This document shows positions 42,617 through 55,413 of a DNA stretch of 64,000 nucleotides, piece after piece (the first letter of the stretch is position 1; the number at the start of each line of letters is the position of its first letter). Source of the stretch: Gnetum montanum (lineage: Eukaryota; Streptophyta; Gnetopsida; Gnetales; Gnetaceae); contig MNCI01002227.1 of the NCBI GenBank assembly GCA_015680685.1, positions 532,526-596,525 on the forward strand. The letters are read 5' to 3'. The notes beneath the pieces were generated by a model. That model ran no database searches and was not told where the DNA came from. It worked only from the letters and a program-made list of their open reading frames with translations. The position numbers and the translations under genes are program-made.

Positions 42617-42996
42617 TTTTCTTTTTTTGCAAGTCATGGAAGAAACACATGGGATTTGGTGCTCTTAAAATGGAAGCATGATGAAGCCTTTGAGGGCAAA
42701 GACCATATCCACTCTTTTATGAATCTCTAAATTATGATGTAAGCACAAAATTATGCTAGTGTGTATGTGTGTGTGTGTGTTTTTATGTGTGTCATGCAAA
42801 CATTATGTTGTGTGTTTATATGTGTTTGTGAAATAAGTTTGGATGGTAGGGATAAAATGTTATGAGCTTTAACCATTTCATGTGTGTTGTGATTTGTTTT
42901 ATGTGTGAATTGTGACCTATGTAAGGGGGCAACAACTATTCCAAGTGTAAAGGCATCTTGTGTGGAAATTAAGAGTCTTTTAAAGAAGGAGGGTGC
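42617..42996 (+). other. Element D: 3' untranslated region and polypurine tract
   Basis: Non-coding, with a (TG)n run at 42758-42800 (GTGTGTATGTGTGTGTGTGT). It ends with the purine tract AAAGAAGGAGGGTGC directly before the 3' LTR. Confidence 0.7.
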
Positions 42997-43724
42997 TGAT
43001 GTGGATATAAAATAGGCCAAAGTAACATCTCTCCATTGATGGGATGTTTCCCTAAATCTTTGGCATGTTTGGGAGTGTTTTGGGATCATTTTGATGACTT
43101 TAAGGTGTTCCAAGGGCTATGGGGACTTGTTGGAAGGTGTCCAGAGGTTCTAGGCCTCAAACCAAACATCTTTAATTTTGACACTAGTAGGAAAGACGTC
43201 TTCACTAGGTATTAGACATCTTTTTCACCTCAAAGGCATCTTCTATAACAACTTCTACACTCAAGAGAGATGTCTCCTATTCCTCAAAGATGTCTTCTCT
43301 GATAACTTATGCACTTAGGAGAGATGTCTCCTGTTTCTCAAAGACATCTTTCACAAATTTAATGAACATTCAATTGAATGATAAATTGGAGGGAAGATGA
43401 AAAGAAAATGGTAAAAGGTATAAATAGTCCTCTTGGGCCTTCAATTCGATCAAGAGAGTTTCAAGAGGGTTTGAAGAGAGTTTGAGGAGAGAAAGAGAGA
43501 GTGTAGGGAGTGTAGAGAGTCTTGTGTGTGTGTGTGATTGCTTTGATTGTGTGTGAGAGTTGGATTGAATCTCTTGTTTGTCCTTGGGAATTGTACTTCC
43601 TTTCATATGTAAATTTTCCATTTGATCAAGAATAAAGCTTTTTTTTTTCTTTTTCTTGTTCAAATTTTTTGTTTTGTGACTTTGAGAGAGCTTGGATTTT
43701 GGAATCCATGGTAGCTCCTCATCA
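42997..43724 (+). mobile_element. Element D: 3' LTR
   Basis: A 728-bp LTR starting TGATGTGGATATA and ending AGCTCCTCATCA. It keeps TATAAATAG (about 43419), which reads TGTAAATAG in the 5' copy. No clear target duplication is seen (ATCTT before, ACCTC after). The insertion nevertheless splits exon 4 of the element C antisense gene cleanly, since protein similarity resumes on both sides. Confidence 0.87.
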
Positions 43725-46511
43725 ACCTCCCTCCCTACTTTGGCGATAACCAATATGCCATCATTTAGAACATTAAATAGGTCATTGAAGGTGGATGCAC
43801 TAACTTCGAAAACAATGGTCACACCATGAACATAGGTGACTAACTTCTTGACTCCTTGACTAAAGGATTCAATGATGTTTGGCATCTTTGTAGTGACATG
43901 AACAGGTCAAACAAGCCTACGTGTATAATCCTAGCATGTATAACATCAAGTGCCTAGTCCTACAACTAGTCCTATGAGGATTTCACCTCGCCAAACTTGA
44001 GGATTAGGGTCTCATCAACATATCCTGAAGTAATAATCATAACTTCAACTAATGGAGTGGCCTTTGCAACATAATGAAGGATAGCCTATTAGCCTTAGCA
44101 TAGATGCATCATGTAAAACAAATTACAACAAATATAACTAAGTTAAAACAAAATTGATACAACTACTTAAATAACCAAAACCAAAATAACTAGAAAAATG
44201 GTAGCATATGAATAACCAAAAAATCAATAAAATAAAAACACTCACTTTTCTTATTTGACACAAGCATCTTAGGAGCTCCAGGGGATGGGTTTACTTCTAA
44301 GTCATCAAGAGATGGGTTGGACCACCAACTATCTATCATCTCATTTCCTAGACAACTTCTATAAGCCTTAGGGTGGCGTCCAATGTTATCTTCAAAATCA
44401 CCCTCTAACTATTCCAATATTGCAAGCCTTACATTTGGACTTTTGGCAAATACCTCTAAAGCTATGTGGGCTAGTAGGGGGTTGTCACCTTTGATTAAGC
44501 CTCACTCATCCATCTTCAACCTACAAGCAAGTGAAACAACAAAAAGCATCATAACTTAAGTACACAACAATGGAAAATAACCATAAACCAAAGGTAACAT
44601 TACTTACCCCTTTATGCAGTAAATAGTACCTAAATAGTTTTGAACAATGTATGAGCATGGTGGCCAACAATCAAAGTGTTGTCCATGTTATACTAACTAA
44701 ATTTGGGCATCTTCCAAATTTTTCACAATTTTCATGAACCCACAATGGTAGTGCCATCATTGCTCTCTTCCTCCATGCAAGCATCAAGTTCATCCATTAT
44801 GAACTTGATAATTAAGCTAGAAGACCTAGGTAGGATGGTCTCTATGATCAGTGCTACAACTTCGGACATCAAGTGTGACCATACGATCACGCTAAAGTTC
44901 TAGAGAAGATATGAAATGAAGTCTTTGGCTCTTGGCCTAAACCATATTCCACAATGATTCCACTCCATGTTCGAAACTAGAGAGTTAGGCCTAGGGAGAT
45001 GGATGCAACATAAAATTCCCACCATCTCTATGACCATCAGGATGGGCTTCAAGAAAGCCCTATAACATCCAACACACAACCATTATGACCATGCAAACCA
45101 AAAAATAAAATTAAACAAAGTACATTAAAATAATAAGCCATATAACATCACAATGACTACATCAAACCTTATAGCCTTATAACCATTAAAGATAGTAAAC
45201 AATACTTAAACAATTTACATCCAAAAATAACAGTTTAAAACTAAAATCGTAACAATGATTGATTACAACCAAAAACATGGAATTGACAGTTTAAGACTAA
45301 AAGCGTGAAAATGATAGTGTAAGACCAAAATTTCAACATCCATGATTAATTCTAAATTTAGAAAAAAATTTAAAATACAACCTAAGTTTATAACTAGGAT
45401 TCAACCAAAATTCACACTTTACACCAAAATGACCATAGGAAAACACTTACAAAAAATATGATAAAATTTTCATTTTGAACCAAATAGCTTCCAACCCCTT
45501 CCCAACATTCCAAAATATCCCCAAGACCATGGGACATTGAAGAAAATTATTTTTACAATCTCAATGTTGCCCATCTTCACAAGGGTAAATGTGTAATAGC
45601 CTTATAACCACAATTTCATGCAACCAAACAGAAATGGCCATAAAAAATTAACTGCTCAACAAAATCTGACAGTTCCATAGCCGTTGGAATTTTCAAATAA
45701 TGAAATAAAACCCCATAATAAGAAACTATAAAAATTATTAACCTTATTTTCAAAAAAATTACCAAACTGACCTAACTATGGGTGTCATGCCAAAACCCAC
45801 TTTGTGTACACTCACAAAAATGATCATAACAGCTAACCTGTTTATTCAAATTCAATGATTTAAAATTTTTTGGAATCCTTGAATTGTAAACTAAAAACTC
45901 ATAAAATAAAACTTAAAATTTTACAATTTTTTATTATATAAAAATTACACAACTTAGACAAAAAATAGCCTTAGGATAGAAAACCCACTTGACACAACTT
46001 GACAGAAATAGCCATTGAAAATTATCTGTTAGGCCAAATTGAGTGGTTCAAAAATTCTATTAACAAAAAATGATGAAAACTAATCCCATAGCCTTCAAAA
46101 ATTAAAAAACCTCATCATTTTATTAGAGAAAAATCCAAAAATGGCATTGCTTTTTTGGACAAAAAAAAAGTAAAAACCCATGAAAATCATGGGAAAAGCA
46201 TTTAAACATCAATGAAACCAAAATCCAAAGCCTAAGTAGCACTAAAAATAATAAAATGGCCTAATATATAGTGGGATTTTTATGGAATCTTAAAGTAATG
46301 AATACATAATCATAGATCTAAAAAATGAAACAAAACCCAAAAAAATGGAACACATGAAATAAACTAGAAAAAATTTTAAGAGTGTGTACCTTGGAAAGAC
46401 AGTAATGAAGCCCTCTTCAATCCTTGAATGAGGTAGACATGCTACAATCTAGATAGTGATGTCTACATCTTCCAACATAGGGTTCCTTATGGAAGTCTTT
46501 TTCTTCACCAT
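43725..46511 (-). pseudogene. Element C: antisense gene, exons 4 to 1 (proximal part)
   Basis: E1 is 46511-46390 (MVKKKTS..., one stop, donor GTACAC). Intron 1 is 46389-45062. E2 is 45061-44608 (motif I strand LMVIEMVGIL, then CGIWFRPRAKDFISYLL and FSVIVWSH). E3 is 44520-44246 (LLAHIALEVF, WWSNPS). E4 runs from about 44080 to 43725 (LKFGEVKS, FEVSASTFNDLFNVLNDGIL) and continues at 39007. The AG|G codon split between E1 and E2 is the same as in A. Donors GTAAGT and GTGAGT are intact. Multiple stops. This copy shows that the gene was already in the family before A and B diverged from C. Confidence 0.7.
45062..46389 (-). other. Element C: intron 1 of the antisense gene
   Basis: A 1.3-kb AT-rich intron between donor GTACAC and acceptor GTTATAG. 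No tandem array of the A type. Isolated words such as GACAGTTTAAGACTAAAA occur near 45240-45330. No ORF of note. Confidence 0.5.
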
Positions 46512-46639
46512 GCGTAGTCCAATATGAAATCTTTCTTCCCTATAATTCGAAGCAATCCATCCATCCCATCCAACCTCCAATCGATCCTAAATATCCATAC
46601 CATCTCTCCAAACCCTAGTCTTAGCTCTCAAAAAGCTTG

Positions 46640-49600
46640 AGACATGGCCAAATGTAGTAAATGGTGCCACTTTTTCCTCTTCCCTATAACTACACTAGGG
46701 AAACCCAAGGATTACACTAGGCTAGTGTAGCTCTAGGGTTTAAGGATTAAATGGACCATGTAGTCCATCACACACCTAAAACACTACATCTTGGAACCTC
46801 CAAACCTTTCCAATACCCCTAGTGACCTCAAACTATTGATCAATCAATTAGAAAACCCAAAGAAAACCAACAAATCTATGTTCCCACATGGGACTACTCT
46901 AAGGACTAAGAGGACTATGCTAGGCTAGCATAGTCCTAGTAGGTGCCCAATGTAGTTCATTCAAAACCCAAAAAATCCATCATGCATAAACCAAAATCCA
47001 CATCCAGGAACCTCAAAACCTTGACAAACCAAACATGGAACCAAAATTCACCGTCTTTCAACTCAAATGGAATTGGCCAAGTGTGATTATGCTAAGCCTA
47101 CTTAAGCACTAGGGGTGCCCATTGTAGGCCACCTAAAGATTCTTGGACAACTCATCTTTGAGTTCAACTCAACTCTTAAGAACCTCAAAACACCATGGGA
47201 TTGACAACTAGATTAAACCTTATCACGTTTTCCACTTTTCATCATGAAAACCATGACTTCACTATATGGGGAGTTGGGACTATGCTGGGCTACTATAGTC
47301 CCTACCCAAGGCCCAATGTAGTCCCCTTAAAATTATCAAAAAATACTAAAAACCATGAAAATTGACCCCAAAAAACCCTAAAATCCTAGTTTATGCTTGT
47401 ATGACCATGAAAATTTTCACATTTTGATACCTTTCACCATGACTAGGCTAAAGGAAGAGGAGAACTATGTTAGCCAAGCATAGTCCCTACCTGAGCCTAA
47501 CATAGTTCATCCAAAATTAACAAAACCAACCAAATTCTATGAGAATTAACATAAAAAAGAAAACTAAAACTCCATTTGAAGCTTTCAAATAACAAATTCT
47601 AGAATTTTTCATCATTTCTATCCATTATAGAATTGCTTACATTGGAGGGATGAGAGGACTATGCTAGGCCATTGTAGTCCAAACCAGTGCCCAACATAGT
47701 CTATCAAAAGTTTTTCAAAATTGGTTAAAAATGACTTGAAATTATTTTTGATGAAACCCTAACACCTTTTCCAAGCCTATTTGACTATAAGACATGTTTT
47801 TTTAGCAATTTTGGAAAATTCCACCTTGTCTACACTTGAAGGATAGGAGGACTACACTAGGATAGCATAGTTCCTATCAAAGCCTAGCATAGTCCAATAA
47901 AAATTGATTAAAATTTGTCAAAAATCACCTAAAACTATCTTTGATAAATCCTAAATCTTTATTTGAGATTTTCTAGTAACAAATCTTGCAATTTTTCAAC
48001 ATTTTTGATCTTTCTAACATTGACTAAATTGGAGGGATAAGAGGATTATGTTGGGCTAGCGTAGTCCCAGCCAAGGCCTAGAAAATTCAATTAAAAATTA
48101 TTTTAAAATTATCCTAAATGACCTAAAACTACTACCAACAAACCCTAGAAGCCCATCCAAGCTAATGTAACTTCAAAACTTGCATTTTTCATAATCTTTG
48201 GCAATCTCCACCTTGACTACATTGACGTAAGGTTAGGACTATGTTGGGCCAACGTAGTCCTTGCCTAGGCCCAACATAGTCCATAGGTAAATAATTAAAA
48301 AAATTCTAAAATTGATCTAAATTAATTGCTAGTAAACCTTAAAACCTTATATAAGCTATTTGACTCCAAAAACTTGCATTTTCTACAAATTTTGGTCATT
48401 CCACACTAACTATAGTGGATGGAACTTGGGACTACACTAGGCTAATGCAGTCCTTGCTAGAGCCTAGTGTAGTCCCCTAAAATTTAATGCAAACTAATCA
48501 AAAATGACCCAAAATTACTGTTGATGAACCCTAATGCCTCATCTAGGCCTTTTTAGCAACAAATCTTGCAAGTTTTCATAACTTTAACTACATTGGGGGA
48601 GATTGGGACTATGCTGGGCCAACATAGTCCCTATCCAAGCCCAACATAGTCCACAAAAAATTCATCAAAAATTTACAAAAATAACCTAAATTCATCACTG
48701 GTAATCCCTAGGACCTTCTTAGAAACTTTGGTTGACCATGGAGAATCCTATCAACCATCCCAAGCTTGGACTACACTAATGGAAAGATTGGACTACATTG
48801 GGCCAACATAGTCCTAGCTCAAGTCCAACATAGCCTACATCATGAACTCAAAACCAAGACAAACATAACCAAGAAAACACATATTTTGAGTGCAGGGCCT
48901 TACCTAGATGCATTGAAACCACTAGACACTGAAGTTAAGCTAGAATTCATCACTTTTCATTCTAGAGCATTGACTACATTAAGGAGGGATTGGGACTATG
49001 TTGGCCCAACGTAGTTCCTATCAAATCCCATTGTAGTTCATACCAAACTAATTAAATTTGATAAAAAAGACATCAAATCCTCTGCTGATAGCCTAGAGTC
49101 TCATCGGAGCCTGTTTAACAATGGAACCCATTATTTTCATCATTTTTAATCCTCAAAGCCTAGACTACATTGGGGAAATTTGGATTTATGTTGGGCCAAT
49201 GTAGTCCCTCTCCAGGCTCAATGTAGTTCACATAAACTTACTCAAAAATTAATGAAAATGACTTCAAATGCACTTCTAGGAGTCATGGGTCCCACTAGAG
49301 TCAAATTTGGTAGTAAAACTTAATTTTTAAGCTTTTTCAACCTAACTACACTAGCTCATCATAGTTCTTACCCTAGCCCAGCGTTGTCCACCTAAAGATA
49401 ATTCAAACTACCTAAAAACTACCCAAATTGAATCCTAGAAAGACCTAGAACCTTGCCAAAGCATGTCCATACCTTGCAACCTTAGGAAATGAGCCTGAAT
49501 GCATCTTTTCTCATCATTTCTCATCTCAAATCCATTAACTACATTGAGCACTGCATGCATAGTGTAGTACCATGGTATAAGATCACCCAAGGCCCAAATA

Positions 49601-50200
49601 GGCATGAAAACTTGCAATTTTGACACCAAAATACTAGCCAACAACACTAATGATCCTAGAAATCCATTAGGATAGTTGATTGAGCTTCGAAAGTCACCAA
49701 AATCCATTTTCCACTTAGAACTATGTTGAAGAAGCTAGGGCTATGCTAGACTAGTATAGTCCTGATTGGGAGGGAAAATGTGACAACAAAAACCAATAGT
49801 AAGCAACTCAAAATGGCCTAAAATTAATCCATAATGACCATCACCTTGCTCCCATGGCTTCCAATTGCAAATTTCACTCCATTTCAACCCTGGAAATCAT
49901 ACAAAATTAGTCATTCCTTATGACTATGTTGGGACCTATTAGTGTAGCATAGTCACCCTTGGAATTAATATTTTCAAGCTTCTAAGAAGCCAAAACAATG
50001 TAAAAACTTGTTGATTTCCAACACCTACCCATTGTGCTAGCTATTTAGACCACTGGAAGCTTGAAAATGATCATACCAAGCCTAAGAAACTACCCCTAAA
50101 TGTCGACTATGCTGGAGGAAGGGAGGACTACCTTGGGCCAACGTAGTCACTAGTAGGGCCCAATGTAGTCATAAAAAAGATGCTAATTTTCCTTCAATAC
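46640..50200 (-). repeat. Element C: ~190-bp tandem array with a hairpin in every unit
   Basis: About eighteen units spaced roughly 180-200 bp. Each contains an inverted pair such as GGACTATG...CATAGTCC around CTGGGCCAA, followed after a short spacer by a second CAACATAGTCC. Good examples are near 47274, 48234, 48606, 48788, 48986 and 50125. Between them lies AT-rich DNA with ACCTAAAA(C/T)TACT and TTGCA(T/A)TTTTCAT words. The array lies just upstream of the antisense start codon, so in its 5' UTR or promoter. The same GACTACACTAG motif occurs in the C LTR. Confidence 0.85.
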
Positions 50201-50851
50201 AACCTTGGAATGACCTCCTCATGTGCCCAAACTCTTACAAAAACTTTGTAGTCCCATACCACAACTTGTTAAGGCCTAAAAATAGCAAAATCTAACCCTA
50301 TTTGACTAGTATCAGCCAATTTTTATCATATGTATTCCATTCTCATATATTTGACCTAGTCTTTGGCCTTGTTTTACATTGCTGACCTTCTTTCTCATCA
50401 ATTAACTTCATACAACCTCTATATAACTTCATGTTTTACCATGTTCACTTTATTTTCTCTATTATGACCTTTGTTGATCCTTATTTAGCCTTGGATTGAT
50501 GTTAACCAATGAGTTGGGTCATCCTTGACTGTTTTTTAGCACCATGTAACTATGGCCTACCAAGGCCTTAAACTGGCACTATGTAACCTAGGTTAACCAT
50601 GTATGATCTTGTTTTTTTCATACCTTCCTTTTCATTCAGCTTGTAGTGGCCTTTAATTGATATCATATAACCTTTCTTTAATCCCATTTATCATTATTGA
50701 TCTCTTACAACCTTGGTTGACATTGTTCACATGTTATTTTGTATTTGGATGGCATGTATTTGCATATTTATTTTGATATTTTATGGTGTTTTGGCATTAT
50801 TTACTTATTTTTACCTAGGTTCCACTTAATGTGCTTATGGTTGATATGCAG
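50201..50851. other. Element C: region between array and RT, with junction module
   Basis: Non-coding. ATGGCCTACCAAGGCCTTAA(ACTGGCAC) at about 50550-50578 is the junction module. No convincing TATA box for the antisense gene was found. It ends at TTGATATGCAG (50841-50851), the position of the RT-proximal splice acceptor in A and B. Confidence 0.5.
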
Positions 50852-53800
50852 GATTGAAGTATCGACATATGGAAGCAAGTTGCCTTGCATTTAAGCCTAA
50901 GTGGGCCTCATGGTGATCTTGAATGATGTATCAATCTTGATTATGTAGATCTTGTACCTAAGAGTCTTAACAGTCACATAGCCTCAATCAAAAAACCTCT
51001 AAAGTGGCCTAGAAACCTTGTTAAAACCCTTGATTTAGAGGTTGGTGGCATTACTAAAGATTCTCTAGTCGAGGTTCCTGTCACAACACATAGAGGTAAG
51101 AAGAAAAAACTTAAACTAAGTTTCTCACTAGAACCTCAATAGGCTCAATACATCACCAATGTTCTACAAGAGAACATTAAAGATTTTTCCTAGTCCTATG
51201 AAGATATGCTAGGTCTAGACCCATGATTAGTCCAAAAACAACATCATACTTTATCCTAGCATTAGACTAATTAAGTAGAAAGTGGAGAAGATTAGACCTG
51301 ACTTGACCTTGGTAGTTCATGATGAAATTACCAAGCTCTACCAAGCTAGTTTTATTAGAGCTATTGACTACACAAACTAGGTGTACAACATAGTGGTAGT
51401 CCCTAAGAAAAATGGGAGTATCCGTATTGCATTGATTTCCAAGACCTAAATAAGGTAACCATCAAGGACACCTTCCCTTTTCCTAGTATTGATCAACTCA
51501 CTGATACTATGACTAGACATGCCTTATTATCCTTTATGGATGGGTTCTTGGGATACAACCAAATTAAAATCAACCTAGAGCACCAACTTACCATAACCTT
51601 CATAACCCCTTGGGGTCCCTTTTGCTATACCATGATGCCCTTTGGCCTAAACAATGTAAGAGCAACCTACCAAAGAGCTATGATGTATGTATTCAGTGAC
51701 TACATGTTAGGATTGCTTAACGATTATGTGGACGATATAGCTGTTAAGTCTAAAGTGACCAATGACCATGCTAATGACCTAGACCTTATGCTTAAATGAT
51801 GCCTTAAGTTTGAACTTAGAATTAATCCTAAGAAGTATGTCTTTGATGTCAAAATTGGTAAGATGCTTGGCTTTGTAGTATTAAAATCAGGATATGTGTC
51901 GATCCTAATAAGATTAAGGTCATCTCCAACTTGGTAGCACCAACTAACCTTAAGGAGCTTTGGGAACTACAAGGTAGATTATAATTTATCCATACGTTTA
52001 TCACTAGGCTCACGGATAAGCTACAACCCATGCAACACTTTCTTAAGAAAAGAGTTCACTATGAGTGGATAGCTCAATGCCAAGAAGCCTTCAAAAACCT
52101 TAAGCTAGAGTGGACACAGCTATCAATGGTCCATTGTCTACAAGAGGGTAAGCCTTTTTACATCTACCTTACTATCTTTGACATGTTCATTACCTCTTTA
52201 TTCTATCAAAAATGTAATAATGGATCTAAAATGCCAATATACTACCTTAGCCATGCATTAGGTGCCCATGAGACCTGATACACCAAGGTAGAGAAGTACT
52301 ATCTAGCATTGGGCTTCTCATTGAAGAAGTGGAGACATTACCTCTTTGGAAGCTAGCTTAATCTCTTTTGCAAAGACAACATGCTTAGAGCCATAATGAC
52401 CAATATTTACAAGAGTAGCTATAGAGCCTAATGAAAAGTCAAAATAGTAGAGTTTGACCTTCATTATGTCTCTCAATCCTCAATAAAAGGTCAAGCCATA
52501 GTCATACAACTTACTGTTTCACCTATTGATGACCAAACAACTATAGACCCTGAGTTTCCAAATGAACATGTCAACACATTAATAAAGTACCTGAGGGTTA
52601 TAAGGTAGTCATGCACTTTGCTAGAGCTTCAATTGCCCATGGGACCAGTGTCACTACCATCATAACATTTCCAACTAGTGAAATTTGACCCTTCACCTAT
52701 CCTTTTAAGTTTCCATGCACTAATAACATAGCAAACTATGAGGGTTTGTTTAGGGGAATGATGGTAGCACATAACCTAGGAATTAAACATTTGATGATCA
52801 AGGGCGATTCAAAACTTATGGTCAACCAAGTAACCAAGGTTTATGCATGCAAAGCTAAACATTTACAACCTTACCGTAACTTAGGAAAGCAACTATTGCA
52901 ATAATTTACAAATATTAATATCCAACACATACACCGAAATGAGAATGCCATAGTTGATGCCATTGCAATGCTAGCCCTCAATGTGATGCCAGATGTGTTT
53001 AGTAAGTTGCCTACCCTAACTATGGATTGTGCTATCTACATCACGCAAAACACTAAGGATAACCTTATGGCCATATTTCATACTATCCCTATAAAGAAGT
53101 GATATGATGATATCAAGTTTTACCTTATGCATGGAGAATCTTCACAAGGTCTAACTACTACTCAAAAGGACATTGCACACAAAAGATCAAAGTATTATGT
53201 CATAGTAGATGATAGCACATTATGTTGATGGTCCTATGATGGTGTATTGCTAAAGTTCTTGGATAAAATTGAAGCCAGAATAGTCCTAGAGTAGGTTCAT
53301 AAGGGTGTGTGTGAAGGGCATATAGGGCCTAGAGCCATGACTACTAAAATTAGATGGTTAGGTTATTATTGGCCTTACATGAAAAACAATTGCCTGTAGA
53401 AGGTCAAAACTTGTGATACATGCCAGCTGCATAGCAATCTCATACACATACCACCAACTAAGTTACACACCACTTAGATCACTTGGCCATTTCGATGATG
53501 TGGGTTGGATATTATTTAACCTATAATACCCAAGTCTTCCACAGGGCATAGCTTCATCATCACCACAACAGAATACTTTACCAAGTAGGTTGAAGCTATT
53601 CCCTTAAGGAACACTACATCTGAACAAGTCTATAGATTCATCTTGGATAATATAGTAGCCTATTTTGGTATACCTATGACTATAGTCATAGACAATGGAC
53701 CACAGTTTAGTATCTAAGAAATGAAAAATTTCTATCACGACCTAGGCATTAAGCACTTTTTCTCATCACCTTATTATTCTCAAGCCAATGGACAAGTTGA

Positions 53801-54327
53801 AGCAAGCAATAAGGTCATCATTAACTTTCTCAAGAAAATGCTAAACAATAGTAAGCACAAGTGGCATGAGTGGCTTGTCCATGCAGTGTGAGCCTATAGA
53901 ACCACATACTGTACCATGACAAACATAACCCCATATAGCCTTATTCATAGTTCTAAAGTTGTTTTCCTCTTTAATTGCAAGTACCATTGCTCTGAGTCGT
54001 CCTAACCAATTTCATCAATGACAAACAAAACAAGGAGCCACAAACCATGGACTTGGACTTGGTAGAGGAATGCTTACTCACATCGAGCACTACCAGGAGA
54101 GGTAGAAGTAGCAAAATCACCATAACCTTACCAAATGCAAGATAAATGAAGGGGGCCTAGTTCTTAAGGCCATTCGCAAACATGCGAACAAATTCTCAGT
54201 TAACTAAGAAGGACCTTTCATAGTCACCAAGGCCTATAACAATAGGGCCTACTAGATAGTAGACATGGATGGGAATGGGTTGGTCAATCCAGTCAATCAT
54301 TCCTATCTTAAATCATACTACATGTAG
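50852..54327 (+). pseudogene. Element C: pol (RT, RNase H, second RNase H, integrase)
   Basis: RT: DFQDLNKVTIKDTFPFPSID, GYNQIKINLEHQL, MMPFGLNNVRATYQRAM and LNDYVDDIAVKSK (51509-51799 open). RNase H about 52090-52430 (KPFYIYLTIFDMFI). Second RNase H about 52610-52980 (CTNNIANYEGLFRG, IKGDSKLMVNQ). Integrase about 53260-54327 (KTCDTCQLHSN with both Cys present, FGIPMTIVIDNG-like, SSPYYSQANGQVEASNK), ending SYLKSYYM with TAG at 54325-54327. Many stops and frame changes. It is the most diverged copy, in agreement with its outermost place in the nest. Confidence 0.85.
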
Positions 54328-54354
54328 CTAACAATAATTAACAAGTGAGCCTAC

Positions 54355-54490
54355 TTTCCATGGCTTGTCAAGGCCTTAAACTAGCAACAAAGTCGCTAAG
54401 ACCTTCAACTAGCATCACAGCTTGCTGAGGCCTTAAATTGGCAATACAGCTTGCCAAGGCCTTAAACTGGCAACATGTGACCTTTGATAG
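54355..54490 (+). repeat. Element C: post-integrase AAGGCCTTAAACTGGCAACA module
   Basis: Four degenerate units of about 32 bp: CAAGGCCTTAAACTAGCAAC, TAAGACCTTCAACTAGC, TGAGGCCTTAAATTGGCAAT and CAAGGCCTTAAACTGGCAAC. It shows that the post-integrase repeats and the cassette-flanking repeats are one family. Confidence 0.8.
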
Positions 54491-54589
54491 CCGAATTTGT
54501 TAATATGTCCTATGTGCCCTTATGTATTGCATTGTGACAACATGATTTCTCTATCTAGTTTTCTTGTCCTCTTGGAGTTGTGCTTCTAG

Positions 54590-54637
54590 GATGAAGCCTA
54601 GAGTCATTGTGAAGGTGCAACTCATCACAACAACAAG
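54590..54637 (+). ncRNA. Element C: micro-exon candidate (48 bp)
   Basis: CTTGGAGTTGTGCTTCTAG|GATGAAGCCTAGAGTC, closing at ACAACAAG|TC. The donor GT of A is not kept. Content MKPRVIVKVQLITTT, one codon shorter than A and B. The type is a placeholder. Confidence 0.4.
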
Positions 54638-55413
54638 TCATCACATGACATCAATGCACAAGATTTAGTGGATTTATCTTATCATACCAAGAGTTCATGT
54701 TTCGCATACTTTTCATTACCATTCCCCCTGAAGCCAAACCCATTCCTAATTATAACCTTCCTTACCTTAGATGACAATGATGACTAATGTTTGACACTCA
54801 TTCATCATGGTCATATGATATCCCTTCATCATGCTCCACTATCAAATCCATTGAATGTAGCACATTTCATTCAATGGAAAACCATCTATTCCATTGAGTG
54901 TAACACATCTCACTTAATTGGAAAACCCAAATCAAAAATGACTTTGAGAATGAAATCCAATGAAGGTTTTGCCCTCATAAAAAAATGGATGAAGCAAATT
55001 GCTAAGCAACTAAATGGCTAATGAAGCCTAAAGGACCTATCAATGGCTCCAAACATACAAGGGGAGGAGCTTAGTAGCCAAAGAAATCTTTGAGCTAGGT
55101 GTTGGTTCCTCAAACGCATTTGTCAAGTGAACCACACCTCAATGTATAAAGTGCCAAGGCTTACTAATTAACTAACATGTTAGTGCCACATTGTAGCCAT
55201 GATGTCAACATTTGGAATGCATTGTTAGCCTTTATGACCATTTTCCTATGACCTCGTTACCATCATAACTTTCTCCCATCATCACAAGCACTCTTTGACA
55301 CTACTAAATCAAGTGTGGAGAGAGAACATTGGTGACGGACTTGTAGTGATGTTTTGTATGCTTTTTTATTGTCTCTTGGGTTAATCCTCCAGACATCAAT
55401 AAAGAGGAACCAA
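54638..55413 (+). other. Element C: 3' untranslated region and polypurine tract
   Basis: Non-coding. A duplicated word (TTCCATTGAGTGTA/ATTGAATGTAGCACA) lies near 54850-54905. It ends with AATAAAGAGGAACCAA before TGAAACACCAC. Confidence 0.6.

Noticed and set aside
39003-43729. Target duplication for element D
   Set aside because: ATCTT on the left and ACCTC on the right do not match. The LTR ends themselves are clear.
46640-50200. CRISPR-like array
   Set aside because: Units are about 190 bp with internal inverted repeats and diverged copies, no constant repeat with unique spacers, and the context is a plant retrotransposon.
50280-50560. TATA box for the antisense gene of C
   Set aside because: Several AT-rich words (CATATATTTG, TTTTATC) are present, but none sits in the conserved flanks seen in A and B.
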